Shown here: positions 36,909-44,777 of the stretch, in pieces
Position numbering within the stretch: the stretch's first letter is position 1
Layout of the letters: each line of letters opens with the position of its first letter
Source of the DNA: Methylococcaceae bacterium
GTDB taxonomy: Bacteria > Pseudomonadota > Gammaproteobacteria > Methylococcales > Methylomonadaceae
Reading direction: 5' to 3'
DNA: 53,749 nt
Assembly (NCBI GenBank): GCA_005772825.1
Contig: SXIP01000241.1
Location: 1 to 53,749 of the forward strand
Translations under genes and position numbers: made by a program
Notes under the pieces: model-generated
Told to the model about the DNA's origin: nothing
Databases searched by the model: none
The model's input: the letters and a program-made list of their open reading frames with translations, nothing else

Positions 36909-36942
36909 AAAATGCTCTTTCCCTCAGGGGGGAGGGCATTTT
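36909..36942 (+). terminator. Possible terminator hairpin after the multicopper oxidase
   Basis: AAAATG pairs with CATTTT and CCCTC with GAGGG around a 6-base loop, with an unpaired CTCTTT bulge on one side. It lies 75 bp after the stop. Confidence 0.4.
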
Positions 36943-37071
36943 CAACGTCCTTTTACCAACTTCCGACTCTATTCATACGAGGCTCCGATTCTTCTCCCGT
37001 TAACTGCGGGCAGTGGGTGTTAATACACAGACAAAGGCTTTATCATAATGGCAGTAAAACTCTGCTTGGCA

Positions 37072-37152
37072 ACCCGAATCCGAGAAGTTCCTTGAGAATT
37101 CTGGAAGCCGGAGCTTCCAAGACCGCATTCCCAAGCCGGAGCTTGGGAACGA
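37072..37152. repeat. REP family III cluster, copy 2
   Basis: AACCCGAATCCGAGAAG, CTGGAAGCCGGAGCTTCCA, then GCATTCCCAAGCC and GGAGCTTGGGAACGAG. These are the hairpins of 17998-18110 in the opposite order. It occupies the gap between the multicopper oxidase gene and mtgA, where no ORF is seen. Confidence 0.82.
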
Positions 37153-37241
37153 GTTGAGTGGTTACTATATAATGCCTATTCCAAGCCTGTGTTCTGCACA
37201 AGTGATGAACGCTTCCCCTAATCCATGACAGCCCTTATAAC

Positions 37242-37976
37242 GTGGCAAAAAAATCCCGTCACTTAAAAACTAATCCGCCCCGGTCGTTATCAATACGCGT
37301 CATACTGCGCAATACGCTGATAGCCTTTGTGACTTCATCGGTCGTGCTGTGCATTGTGCTGCGCTGGATGCCGCCACCGACATCGGTTTTTATGATCTAT
37401 CGGCATTGCGAGGATTTATTCGATAGCGGCACATTTCAGGCTATTGACTATCGCTGGGTCAGTGCGGAAAAAATCTCTCCTAATGCCTCCGCCGCGGTCA
37501 TCGCCGCCGAAGACCAGCAGTTTTTTCAACACTTCGGATTTGATGTAAATTCGATACAATCGTCGATTGACGTTTATATAGACGGCGGGCGGCTTAGAGG
37601 CGCGAGCACCATTTCCCAGCAAGTAGCCAAGAATCTGTTTTTAACGCCGTCGAAAAACTTTGTTCGTAAAGGCCTGGAAGTCTGGTTCACATTGTTGATT
37701 GAATTGCTGTGGGACAAAGAACGTATATTGGAGGTTTACCTGAATATTGCCGAGTTCGGCGAACATATATTCGGCATCGAAGCCGCCAGCCGACGCTATT
37801 TCGGCATACCGGCAAAACAGCTCAGTCGTTCCCAGGCGGCTATTCTGGCCGCCACCCTGCCTAACCCGATACGCTTGAAGGCGACCCACCCATCAAACTA
37901 TGTCATCAAACGACAACAATGGATACTCAGGCAAATGCGCAATCTCGGCGATCCGCGTGATTTGGCCGGTGATTAA
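37242..37976 (+). CDS. mtgA: Monofunctional peptidoglycan glycosyltransferase MtgA
   Basis: A 244-residue GT51 enzyme anchored by an N-terminal membrane helix (~22-41) that polymerises lipid II in the periplasm. Catalytic motifs are AAEDQQFFQHFGFD (Glu90), RGASTISQQVAKNLFL and KERILEVYLNIAEFGEHIFGIEAASRRYFG. Length matches the family (~240). The start is a GTG at 37242, needed to include the basic N-terminus before the helix. The stop codon directly abuts a MITE-like element. Confidence 0.94.
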   Translation: MAKKSRHLKTNPPRSLSIRVILRNTLIAFVTSSVVLCIVLRWMPPPTSVFMIYRHCEDLFDSGTFQAIDYRWVSAEKISPNASAAVIAAEDQQFFQHFGFDVNSIQSSIDVYIDGGRLRGASTISQQVAKNLFLTPSKNFVRKGLEVWFTLLIELLWDKERILEVYLNIAEFGEHIFGIEAASRRYFGIPAKQLSRSQAAILAATLPNPIRLKATHPSNYVIKRQQWILRQMRNLGDPRDLAGD

Positions 37977-38058
37977 GTAATGAGCATAAAATACTCTCCC
38001 TAACCCTCTCCCGGAAGGCGAGGGAACAAGTTGCCCAAGTTATTTCATGCTCATTCCT
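37977..38058. repeat. MITE-like element, copy 3, with C-rich core
   Basis: About 82 bp. The left end GTAATGAGCATAAAATA is inverted relative to the right end AAGTTATTTCATGCTCATTCCT. The core has CTCTCCCTAACCCTCTCCCGG and GGCGAGGG. It fills the convergent gap between mtgA and the GTPase gene. Confidence 0.75.
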
Positions 38059-38082
38059 AAGCACAGGCGGCCATTGCTTTGT

Positions 38083-38622
38083 TTACAGGTATTCCAGAAT
38101 GGCCAGTAAGGTAGTCAGTAAAATGATGACATCTTCGGTATTACGCGCATCAACATGTATAACCGGCCATGGATCACCGCGTTGCTCAAGAATGCGGTAA
38201 TAATCGTCAATAGTGGGATGGGTGCATTCATCAAAATGAGTAACGCCGATGACCGCGGCACGGTTTTGTAAAAACTCGGCATTCAAATTCAGGAAATAAT
38301 CCAACTCGTCAAAAGGGCTTTGGTGCGTATTGTCAATTAAAATAACCAATCCCAACGCGCCTTTGGTCAATATTGAACACATAAAGTCAAAACGACGCTG
38401 ACCTGGGGTTCCGACAAGGCTGACTTTTTTGCCGTCATCGAGTGTCAATTCACCGTAATCCATCGCCACGGTTGTTGAGTTTTTTCTTTTGATGACGCTT
38501 TCTTCGGTGGGCCTCGCCTCTGTTGAAATTGGCGAAATTTCGCTAATTGCGGCAATCGCCGTGGTTTTGCCTGCACCCACACAGCCGGTAAAAACAAACT
38601 TGAATTTTGGCCTTTGCTTCAT
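38083..38622 (-). CDS. Small Ras-like GTPase (COG2229 type)
   Basis: A 179-residue single-domain GTPase. P-loop GCVGAGKTT is at 13-21, the switch II region reads LVGTPGQRRFDF (DxxGQ modified to GTPGQ), and the guanine-specificity loop reads GVTHFDE in place of NKxD. This type is related to MglA and SRP-receptor-beta-like GTPases that work with Roadblock or regulatory partners. It is the last gene of an apparent operon: its ATG is one base after the stop of the upstream unknown gene. Partners and effect are unknown. Confidence 0.85.
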   Translation of the reverse strand: MKQRPKFKFVFTGCVGAGKTTAIAAISEISPISTEARPTEESVIKRKNSTTVAMDYGELTLDDGKKVSLVGTPGQRRFDFMCSILTKGALGLVILIDNTHQSPFDELDYFLNLNAEFLQNRAAVIGVTHFDECTHPTIDDYYRILEQRGDPWPVIHVDARNTEDVIILLTTLLAILEYL

Positions 38623-38623
38623 T

Positions 38624-39643
38624 TTAGCCCTGATTAGTCAATGGACTTGCCTGATTGAGCCGCTTGCCAATTTTGGCGAGCAACTGTTTCTGTTCTGAAT
38701 TGAGGTTTTTTTCATGAATATCGGCGGTCTGGCAATGGTCAATCAGATCAGTCACTTTACAGGCGTTATAAAAATCGTGAACCTGGGCAATCGGTGTAGA
38801 CGTATTGGCATGAACGGTCTCCAGGTCAACGGCGTTGCTTTGCATATAAGCCGCCAATTTGATCAGTTGTTTGCAGCCGGGCAAGTTAATATTCGGCCAA
38901 CGTTTTAAGTGTACGATGTCGCCTTTTTGATAATTTTTAATCACCTTGCCCTGTGAGCCGGCAAACGCGGTAAACCATAGTAAATGGCTTAATTGCTGAG
39001 GTTTGAGCGTTTGCGCGGTAATCTCTGCGTACAATGCTGCCGTGGTAATATTTTCAATCAGCAATTCATCTGTAGCAAAAAAATACGGTTTCAGCTGCTC
39101 GAGAGCGGTGTTGCTATAGTAACGGCTCTGTTCAGCGTCGACATACAGCACCATGGCGGCATGTTCATTATTCAGCTTGAAAACGCGCGGGGTATTGGCT
39201 GAAGCCAATAGAGCTCCCAGGAAACCTTGTTCAGGATCAAAAAAATCCGCTTCCGGGGTAAAAACCGGCTGGGTAGCGGGTGCATTGCTTGGGTATTCTT
39301 CAATGGCAAGCCGGTTAAAAAAATCAACTAATAGACGCAGAGAAGGTATTTCGCTTTCCCCCCAATAAAGCTGATGACCCATCGTGTTGGGGTTATTGCT
39401 TGAGCGCATGATAAAAATACACTGCTGACGCGGGAGCTTTTTTAGTATTTCGTGTTGATCCATGAGCGGCAGCAGTCTTTCCTTGATCAAGAAAAAATCA
39501 GCCGACATATCGTTGGTTATTGCCCAGGATCGTGTCAGTCCACGCTCAGCCAGGGTCAATATGGATGCAAATCGGGCTTTGTCCGTGTCGCTAAAATCCA
39601 AGAGTTTTAACGTAACCAGATTAGTTTTCAATTGATAGTTCAT
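38624..39643 (-). CDS. Uncharacterised protein of the GTPase/PilZ-like cassette
   Basis: A 339-residue soluble protein without signal peptide or membrane segment. The first ~100 residues look like a compact alpha/beta domain (LKLLDFSDTDKARFASILTL...QCIFIMRSSNN). The C-terminal ~100 residues have a helical part, LKRWPNINLPGCKQLIKLAAYMQSN, then a helix-turn-helix-like segment (IAQVHDFYNACKVTDLI). From memory, similar RWPxxxxLP...LAALL tails occur in uncharacterised proteobacterial proteins near small GTPases; this was not searched. The ATG at 39643 is chosen over a GTG five codons earlier. It lies between a PilZ-like gene and the GTPase gene. Confidence 0.6.
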   Translation of the reverse strand: MNYQLKTNLVTLKLLDFSDTDKARFASILTLAERGLTRSWAITNDMSADFFLIKERLLPLMDQHEILKKLPRQQCIFIMRSSNNPNTMGHQLYWGESEIPSLRLLVDFFNRLAIEEYPSNAPATQPVFTPEADFFDPEQGFLGALLASANTPRVFKLNNEHAAMVLYVDAEQSRYYSNTALEQLKPYFFATDELLIENITTAALYAEITAQTLKPQQLSHLLWFTAFAGSQGKVIKNYQKGDIVHLKRWPNINLPGCKQLIKLAAYMQSNAVDLETVHANTSTPIAQVHDFYNACKVTDLIDHCQTADIHEKNLNSEQKQLLAKIGKRLNQASPLTNQG

Positions 39644-39670
39644 AGACTTTATTAGCACTAAAGTTAAGTA

Positions 39671-40090
39671 TTACATTGACATATAGATCTCTCTATTTAT
39701 TTCCACTCTGGAATCAAAGCTTAAGGATTGTCCTGTCTTTTCAAGAAACGCCCTGTTCTCAGCATCAATATTCAGGAATTGGCATCTTATACAATTCAAT
39801 TCAGGATTAAGATTCGGATTTATCGAGATTGTTATTATTTGTGCTTCAATGAATACGGGTTCATTTTTAGCATTACTTCCATTGATATAAATATCGATGA
39901 CTTTGTTTTCAGCGATGGGCAGACCGGTAATAAACATAAGTCCGTTTGTAGAAAAGTCGCTCAAGTATCCCAAGTGCTTGTGCGTATGTTTGTCGAGTAC
40001 ATTTAAAAACTGATAAAGATATATCCGTTCATCGGGAGCCCGTGTTTTAGGCTCTGTTAATACAATGTGTTCATTTTGTTCTTTAAACAT
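39671..40090 (-). CDS. PilZ-like domain protein
   Basis: A 139-residue cytoplasmic protein. The motif DFSTNGLMF fits the (D/N)xSxxG element of PilZ c-di-GMP receptors, and ERIYLYQFLNVLD lies where the RxxxR arm would be, but the second Arg is not in place, so ligand binding is doubtful. ATG 40090 is fixed by a perfect AAGGAGG five bases upstream, one of the strongest ribosome sites in the window. It heads the three-gene set with the unknown protein and the small GTPase. Confidence 0.65.
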   Translation of the reverse strand: MFKEQNEHIVLTEPKTRAPDERIYLYQFLNVLDKHTHKHLGYLSDFSTNGLMFITGLPIAENKVIDIYINGSNAKNEPVFIEAQIITISINPNLNPELNCIRCQFLNIDAENRAFLEKTGQSLSFDSRVEINREIYMSM

Positions 40091-40185
40091 AAACACCTCC
40101 TTAAGACTGCTATATAAAACGGGTAGTCATTGTGTGTTATGAAATCAATAACGACAACGCTTTAAAATAGGGTATTTATCAGTAC

Positions 40186-40212
40186 AAAATGGGTATATAA
40201 AATACCCATTTT
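40186..40212. terminator. Perfect AT-rich palindrome after the PAS-LuxR gene
   Basis: Arms AAAATGGGTAT and ATACCCATTTT (11 bp, perfect) around a 5-base loop, 29 bp after the end of the minus-strand regulator gene. It may act as a terminator ending in TTTT on either strand, or as an operator for the PilZ-like operon, whose promoter must lie nearby. A further GGGTAT half-site is at ~40170. Confidence 0.6.
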
Positions 40213-40241
40213 GATTTGGAGGTATAGGCTTGATCCTGAAC

Positions 40242-41801
40242 TTATTCAGTCAACGACAACAGATAGCTGTATAAATTACTTGCTTTACTGTTCAAGCCTA
40301 ATTTTTTGCGGATGTGTTTGCGGTGAGTGCTGATGGTTTCCGGCGCGGCATTTAAAGCCTTGGCGATAACTTTGGTGGGTAATCCTTGCCTGATCATTGA
40401 CGCCACCTGCATCTCGACCGGTGTTAATTTTTGGTAGGCCGCAGGCAGAGTAGCTGCGCATCCGTATGTTTTCACCAGCTGATTGATATTGGCTTCCAGG
40501 ATATTGATCAGGTGCATGTTTTGAGTTCTGCCGGTATTTGCAGATCTCAATTTTCTCAGGAAAGGCAGGATGGTTTCCTCTACCTCGCGTGCGAGTGCCG
40601 CTTGGCTGTCGGATATGTCGGCAGCCTGACGCTTGAGCAGGACACTAAGCACCGTATTAATTTCTTCGTTTTCCTGCTTGATTTTTTCCAGGTCCTCCCT
40701 GGAGTCTATCGCATGTGTGAGAGCAAGCCGGCTATCGGATATGTCGGTTGCCCGGCGCTTGAGCAAAACATTAAGAACGGTATTAATTTCTTCCGTTTCC
40801 CGCTTGATTTTTTCCAGCTCGGTTTTCGATGTTATCACTTGATTTTCCAAGCGTTCACGAGCATCAAGCAAAATCTTTTCGGCTTGATTTTGGATTCTGA
40901 TATCCGTTAAAGATTTTACATAATGGGTAATCGTGCCATCTGTTCCGGTCACGGCGGTAATGGTCAGCCATACCGGTATTTCCTCGCCATTCTTGCGTTG
41001 CTCTATGACTTCACCTTGCCAATAGCCATAGCGCTCTACAGATGTCCAAAGAACTTGATAGAAGCTTTCATTATCCGGCCCGGAACGGAGAAAGGATGGC
41101 GTCAAACCGATAGCCTCATCGGCGCTATAACCGGTGATACGGCTGAAGGCCTCATTGACACTCAAAATAACCCGGCGGACATCGGTCACGATAATGCCGT
41201 CCTGCATTTCCATAGAGGTCGTAACAAGACGCAGCGCTTCCTGGGCATGCTTTTGCTCGGTGATGTCAGTGAGCACGACATACAGTAATTGTGAGTCGTA
41301 GCTCGCCTCCTTGTGTAAACACAAATCAATATGGATATAGAGTTGCGTACCGTCTTCACTCTGTATCGGCAGTTCACAGCTATGTTTGCCGCCTTGCTGT
41401 TTGACCAATAGGCAAAGCTGATACCATCGATCCTTGTGTTCATCGGGGATAAACTGTGCAAAGCGTCGATGAATGGCTTTGCCGTGTTCCAGGCCAAGCA
41501 GTTTAGCGCCGGTAAGATTGATTTCCAGAATTACCCCTTCCGGGGTGAGGGTGATATAGCCGACCGGTGAGAAATCGTACAGGTCCATATAATGGGACTG
41601 CGATAACTCCAGTGCGGCGCTCGTGCGGCGTAATTCCTCGCGCTGCATTTCCAATTCAATTTGATGAATCCGCAGCTCTTGTAACAGTTGCTCCGTGGTT
41701 GGCGCCTGCTCTGGTATGGGTTCGGCGCCAAGACATTGGGTATTGGTTTTTGCTTCCTGTTGTAGCAGACCCCGGTTGGTTTCGTCGGTATTATCGCTCA
41801 T
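40242..41801 (-). CDS. PAS-PAS sensor with LuxR-type DNA-binding domain
   Basis: A 519-residue one-component regulator. Two PAS domains are seen (~70-185: DLYDFSPVGYITLTPEGVILEINLTGA; ~190-310: DGIIVTDVRRVILSVNEAFSRITGYSADEAIG, with a PAC segment). Two helical repeats of 42 residues follow (EEINTVLxVLLKRxAxDISDS), then ETILPFLRKLRS, and the LuxR/GerE helix-turn-helix at ~450-515 (LTPVEMQVASMIRQGLPTKVIAKAL...TISTHRKHIRKKLGL). No membrane segment, so it senses a cytoplasmic signal. The ligand and target genes are unknown; the PilZ-like operon downstream is a candidate target. Confidence 0.88.
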   Translation of the reverse strand: MSDNTDETNRGLLQQEAKTNTQCLGAEPIPEQAPTTEQLLQELRIHQIELEMQREELRRTSAALELSQSHYMDLYDFSPVGYITLTPEGVILEINLTGAKLLGLEHGKAIHRRFAQFIPDEHKDRWYQLCLLVKQQGGKHSCELPIQSEDGTQLYIHIDLCLHKEASYDSQLLYVVLTDITEQKHAQEALRLVTTSMEMQDGIIVTDVRRVILSVNEAFSRITGYSADEAIGLTPSFLRSGPDNESFYQVLWTSVERYGYWQGEVIEQRKNGEEIPVWLTITAVTGTDGTITHYVKSLTDIRIQNQAEKILLDARERLENQVITSKTELEKIKRETEEINTVLNVLLKRRATDISDSRLALTHAIDSREDLEKIKQENEEINTVLSVLLKRQAADISDSQAALAREVEETILPFLRKLRSANTGRTQNMHLINILEANINQLVKTYGCAATLPAAYQKLTPVEMQVASMIRQGLPTKVIAKALNAAPETISTHRKHIRKKLGLNSKASNLYSYLLSLTE

Positions 41802-42263
41802 GGTCTTATCTACTTTGTCTTGGTTTATAAACAGTAGTATAACAATTTACCGGGCTCTGTTGACAGTTCATCGCAGCCGAATAAAACGGGTCGGGCGCAT
41901 ACTGATTATGCCCGACATGCCGATGGCTTTTTGATTTGATCGGGGATGTTGGATGCTTGAATGTCGGGTAACGATAAAGCGGTTGCCCGCCTTGCGCAAG
42001 GGATCAAGTTTTTGAGGTTTGTAATATGGTTTAATCACCGTTGCGAGTAGATACAAACCCGGATGGAGCTTGCGGAATCCGCGGGTTCGTGGCTTCGGTG
42101 TTTTGTATTCCGCTTATGCTTCTACGGGCTACTTACTATTATTAAGCCGTGTTGCTTTTAAACCCACGTCAGCACATTGTTTTATAGTAATTGCCGATTC
42201 AACACATTTTCATTGCTTAACAATGCCTTTATATTGGTACTTGTATTTAGTACCATGCTATTT
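41802..42263. other. 462-bp intergenic region with repeat remnants
   Basis: No credible gene. It holds a 39-bp sequence (42002-42040, GATCAAGTTTTTGAGG...TTTAATCACCG) that recurs in longer form at 42872-42921 on the other side of the hicAB pair. It also holds a REP-like hairpin region at ~42056-42131 (AACCCGGATGG...CCGCGGGTT). Confidence 0.55.
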
Positions 42264-42518
42264 ATGAAGCGCAAACACCAAAAAACACTTGAAGCAATTT
42301 TTGCACATCCGGTTAGTGCTAATATCCAATGGCGTGACATTGAGGCATTATTTTTGGAGCTGGGTGCTGACGTTAGCGAGCGTGAAGGTTCGCGGGTCGC
42401 AGTGGTGCTGTTTGGAGAAGTGCGGGTGTTCCATCGTCCACACCCCTCACCCAATACCGATAAAGGCGCAGTAGTATCAATTCGCAAGTGGTTAAATGAT
42501 AACGAGGTCAACCCATGA
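42264..42518 (+). CDS. hicA: HicA-family toxin
   Basis: An 84-residue basic protein of the HicA mRNA-interferase family, with the double-stranded-RNA-binding-like fold suggested by WRDIEALFLELGADVSEREGSRVAVVLFGEVRVFHRPHP. The usual GSH motif reads GSR here; a His is present in the later FHRPHP segment, as in the subfamily with this sequence pattern. The start ATG 42264 opens the conserved KHQKTLEAIF block. Its stop overlaps the antitoxin start (ATGA), the standard hicAB arrangement. Activity is not assured given the altered motif. Confidence 0.82.
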   Translation: MKRKHQKTLEAIFAHPVSANIQWRDIEALFLELGADVSEREGSRVAVVLFGEVRVFHRPHPSPNTDKGAVVSIRKWLNDNEVNP

Positions 42519-42850
42519 TTAACATAATGAAAATTCAAGATCATAAGGCTGTCATTACCTATGATCCCGATATTGCCCTGTTCAGGGGAGAATTTGTCGA
42601 TCTAAACGGCAGTGCGGATTTTTATGCGGCTGATGTGGAAGGCCTTAAGCGTGAAGGGGAAATATCCCTCAAGGTGTTTCTGGATGTCTGCCGCGAAAAA
42701 GGCATAGAGTCACGCAAAGCCTTTTCCGGCAAGTTCAATGTACGTATTCCGGCCCATCTGCACAGAGATATTGTTAGTGCAGCAACGGCACAAGGCAAAA
42801 GCCTGAACCAGTGGATCACTGAAGCATTGAGCCGTGAGGTTGGCGTTTAA
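42515..42850 (+). CDS. hicB: HicB-family antitoxin
   Basis: A 111-residue antitoxin. The N-terminal part has the partial RNase H-like HicB fold (YDPDIALFRGEFVDLNGSADFYAADVEGLKREGEISLKVFLDVCREKG). The C-terminal part is a ribbon-helix-helix DNA-binding segment (FNVRIPAHLHRDIVSAATAQGKSLNQWITEAL), which should bind the hicAB promoter. It overlaps hicA by 4 bp and would neutralise it. A second in-frame ATG (MKIQDHKAVI) lies four codons in at 42527. Confidence 0.85.
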   Translation: MINIMKIQDHKAVITYDPDIALFRGEFVDLNGSADFYAADVEGLKREGEISLKVFLDVCREKGIESRKAFSGKFNVRIPAHLHRDIVSAATAQGKSLNQWITEALSREVGV

Positions 42851-42871
42851 ATGGTATGTCAGTGGACTGCT

Positions 42872-42921
42872 GATCAAGTTTTTGGGGGGTTGTAATGAAT
42901 GGGACAAGGGTTTAACCACCG
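42872..42921. repeat. Direct repeat downstream of hicAB
   Basis: GATCAAGTTTTTGGGG...GGTTTAACCACCG matches 42002-42040 apart from a ~12-bp insertion and a few changes. The two copies bracket the hicAB pair. Confidence 0.55.
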
Positions 42922-43048
42922 TAGGCCGGAATAAGCCTGTTCGAGCGTGAGCGAGAACGAGAACAGGCGTTTCCGGCCCCCTCGCGCTGCCCTAACTTGC
43001 CGGAAACGCCATCCTGCGCTACGCTTGGACGGTCTTATTCCGGCCTAC
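42921..43048. repeat. REP family II cluster, left of the second RAYT gene
   Basis: GTAGGCCGGAATAAGCC at the left and GGTCTTATTCCGGCCTAC at the right form the outer inverted pair. Inside are GCGTTTCCGG and its complement CCGGAAACGC, and AGCGTGAGCGAGAACGAGAACAGG. A near-identical unit follows the RAYT gene at 43618-43736. Confidence 0.88.
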
Positions 43049-43086
43049 AAGGCTTATTCTGATCCTGAACTACTTTGAGGATGTTT

Positions 43087-43605
43087 ATGAGCGATTATCG
43101 ACGTTTTTATATTCCCGGCGGAACCTATTTTTTTACGTTGGTGGCTTACCACCGACGAACGATTTTTTCTGATGACAGACGGGTGGAACTACTCCGTCAG
43201 GCTTTTCGCGAGGTAAAATCTACTCGTCCATTTGATGTGACGGCGGCTGTGGTGTTACCTGATCATCTGCATTGCCTGTGGCGTTTACCGGAAGGCGATG
43301 CTGACTTTTCCACTCGTTGGCAAATGGTAAAAGCAGATTTTTCCAGGCATGTTCCGGCTAAGATAAGGAAAAACGGTGCAAAAACCGTATGGCAACCGCG
43401 CTTTTTTGATCATTACATCCGTGACGAAGACGACTTGCATAAACATTTGGATTACATTCATTACAACCCGGTCAAACATGGTTTGGCAGCATCGCCGGGC
43501 GATTGGCCGCATAGCTCTTTTAAGCGCTTTGTTGCCCAGGGACATTACCCAAGTAATTGGGGAGATGTTGCGCCGCCCGATGTGGAAGATATGGAGCATG
43601 AATAA
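43087..43605 (+). CDS. REP-associated tyrosine transposase (RAYT), second type
   Basis: A 172-residue Y1-type transposase. It has YRRFYIPGGTYFFTLVAYHRR at the start, the HUH motif in LPDHLHCLWRLPEGDADFSTRW, and the probable catalytic Tyr in HLDYIHYNPVKHG. The sequence differs clearly from the RAYT at 14.3 kb and belongs to the YafM-like group. GAGG stands six bases ahead of ATG 43087. It is bracketed by REP family II units on both sides, forming a complete REP-RAYT-REP module. Confidence 0.9.
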   Translation: MSDYRRFYIPGGTYFFTLVAYHRRTIFSDDRRVELLRQAFREVKSTRPFDVTAAVVLPDHLHCLWRLPEGDADFSTRWQMVKADFSRHVPAKIRKNGAKTVWQPRFFDHYIRDEDDLHKHLDYIHYNPVKHGLAASPGDWPHSSFKRFVAQGHYPSNWGDVAPPDVEDMEHE

Positions 43606-43617
43606 CGCCGTTCATCT

Positions 43618-43736
43618 GTAGGCCGGAATAAGCCTATTCGAGCGAGAGCGAGGATAGGTGTTTCCGGCAACCACGCGGCCCGAACTTGCCGGAAACGCCA
43701 CCCGCGCTACGCTTGGGTGGTCTTATTCCGGCCTAC
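43618..43736. repeat. REP family II cluster, right of the second RAYT gene
   Basis: Same design as 42921-43048: GTAGGCCGGAATAAGCC, GTTTCCGGCAA, TTGCCGGAAACGCC and TCTTATTCCGGCCTAC. It fills the convergent gap before the minus-strand nif-linked genes. Confidence 0.88.
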
Positions 43737-43769
43737 AAGACTGTTGCCCGCTCTACACAGCTACACCAT

Positions 43770-44039
43770 TCAAACCAAATCAATCTCCCGCACTTCATCA
43801 TCCTCAATAATCTGCGCCCACGTTAACACACCGTTATCGTCATAGCGGTAATGATGTTCCGATTCCACTTCGCCGTAGACGATTTTCCGACAATTCAGCA
43901 GTTGTCCGGCGGCGTTAAAGACGCCAAGGTAATAAAAATTCCGATAATTCAAATCGGCTTCGGTGATTTCATTGACCAGCTTGAGCGGCAGTTTGACGCT
44001 GCTGTAACTGAGGAAATAACGAGTGATGGTCGTGTTCAT
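43770..44039 (-). CDS. Small DUF6156-like protein
   Basis: An 89-residue soluble acidic protein. It has RYFLSYSSVKLPLKLVNEI and KIVYGEVESEHHYRYDDNG, resembling the DUF6156 pattern (recalled, not searched). It overlaps the upstream gene by 4 bp and is the last gene of the minus-strand nif-linked run. Role unknown. Confidence 0.65.
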   Translation of the reverse strand: MNTTITRYFLSYSSVKLPLKLVNEITEADLNYRNFYYLGVFNAAGQLLNCRKIVYGEVESEHHYRYDDNGVLTWAQIIEDDEVREIDLV

Positions 44040-44335
44040 GAGAGAAGGTGAATGGAGATAATTTCGATGGTTTGGTCCAGGGTCAGGTTTTCGTTTTCAC
44101 CGACGATGTTGTGGGCCGGAATCGGGTATTTCAGGTCTATGCCGTAACGTTCCGGGCCTTGGGCAAAGGTGTAGATATAGGCGGAAAGACTGTGGTCGTT
44201 CAGCGTGCACAGTTCGATGGCTTGAAAATGCTGTTCCCTGGTATTCAGCGCCAGCGTGTTTTCTCCGTAACGATGCACCAGTTCCAGTAACAGCAGCTTA
44301 AGCGGCATGTCTTTATTGATCGCCCAGACATTCAT
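44036..44335 (-). CDS. Uncharacterised 99-aa protein, nif-linked
   Basis: A 99-residue soluble protein starting MNVWAINKDMPLKLLLLELVHRYGENTLAL and ending with TLDQTIEIISIHLLS. No signal, membrane segment or metal motif. It is coupled by overlap to the DUF6156-like gene and lies 10 bp after the RseC-like gene, so it is probably co-transcribed with the flavodoxin and Rieske genes. I do not recognise the family. Confidence 0.6.
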   Translation of the reverse strand: MNVWAINKDMPLKLLLLELVHRYGENTLALNTREQHFQAIELCTLNDHSLSAYIYTFAQGPERYGIDLKYPIPAHNIVGENENLTLDQTIEIISIHLLS

Positions 44336-44345
44336 GATGCGCAGG

Positions 44346-44777
44346 CTACAGTTTTTTTACCACGATGGGTCGGCGCAAGCTTAGGATTAACAGCTTTTGC
44401 GCTTTATTGATCAGCCACAGGGACAGTAAAAAACCCAGTATCGCGCCTGCGGCTGTCCATAAATCGGCGTAAGGGCTGTTATCCGTCAGCGCTTCGGCGA
44501 TGCCGGCACCGGCAAATAATGCGATTAACGGCAATAGATACAATAATAACGAGGCGCTTAGCAGCAGGTTTTCATCAATCGCGACCATGACCTTGTCGCC
44601 GATTTGCAAGGACATGTCGCAATCAACCGGTACCGACTTTTTCTTCAGTACGCTGCCGATCGCGTTGGTCGTACACGAGGTTTTTTGCAGGCACCCGCCA
44701 CAAGCGCTGGCTTGTCCGCTTTCGACCCAAACCTGATGCTTGTCGATTTTTACGACAACGGCCAATTCTTCAATCAT
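44346..44777 (-). CDS. rseC: RseC/MucC-family membrane protein
   Basis: A 143-residue protein. A cytoplasmic Cys-rich domain (CGGCLQKTSC) is followed by VMVAIDENLLLSASLLLYLLPLIALFAGAGI and a second membrane helix (LWTAAGAILGFLLSLWLI). This is the RseC family, linked to SoxR reduction, Rnf complexes and sigma-E control. The ATG at 44777 is chosen over a start at 44792 since it opens MIEELAVV; it overlaps the Rieske gene by 8 bp. Its place beside a flavodoxin and a Rieske protein in a nif region points to electron supply or iron-sulfur redox state rather than envelope stress. That is inference. Confidence 0.78.
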   Translation of the reverse strand: MIEELAVVVKIDKHQVWVESGQASACGGCLQKTSCTTNAIGSVLKKKSVPVDCDMSLQIGDKVMVAIDENLLLSASLLLYLLPLIALFAGAGIAEALTDNSPYADLWTAAGAILGFLLSLWLINKAQKLLILSLRRPIVVKKL

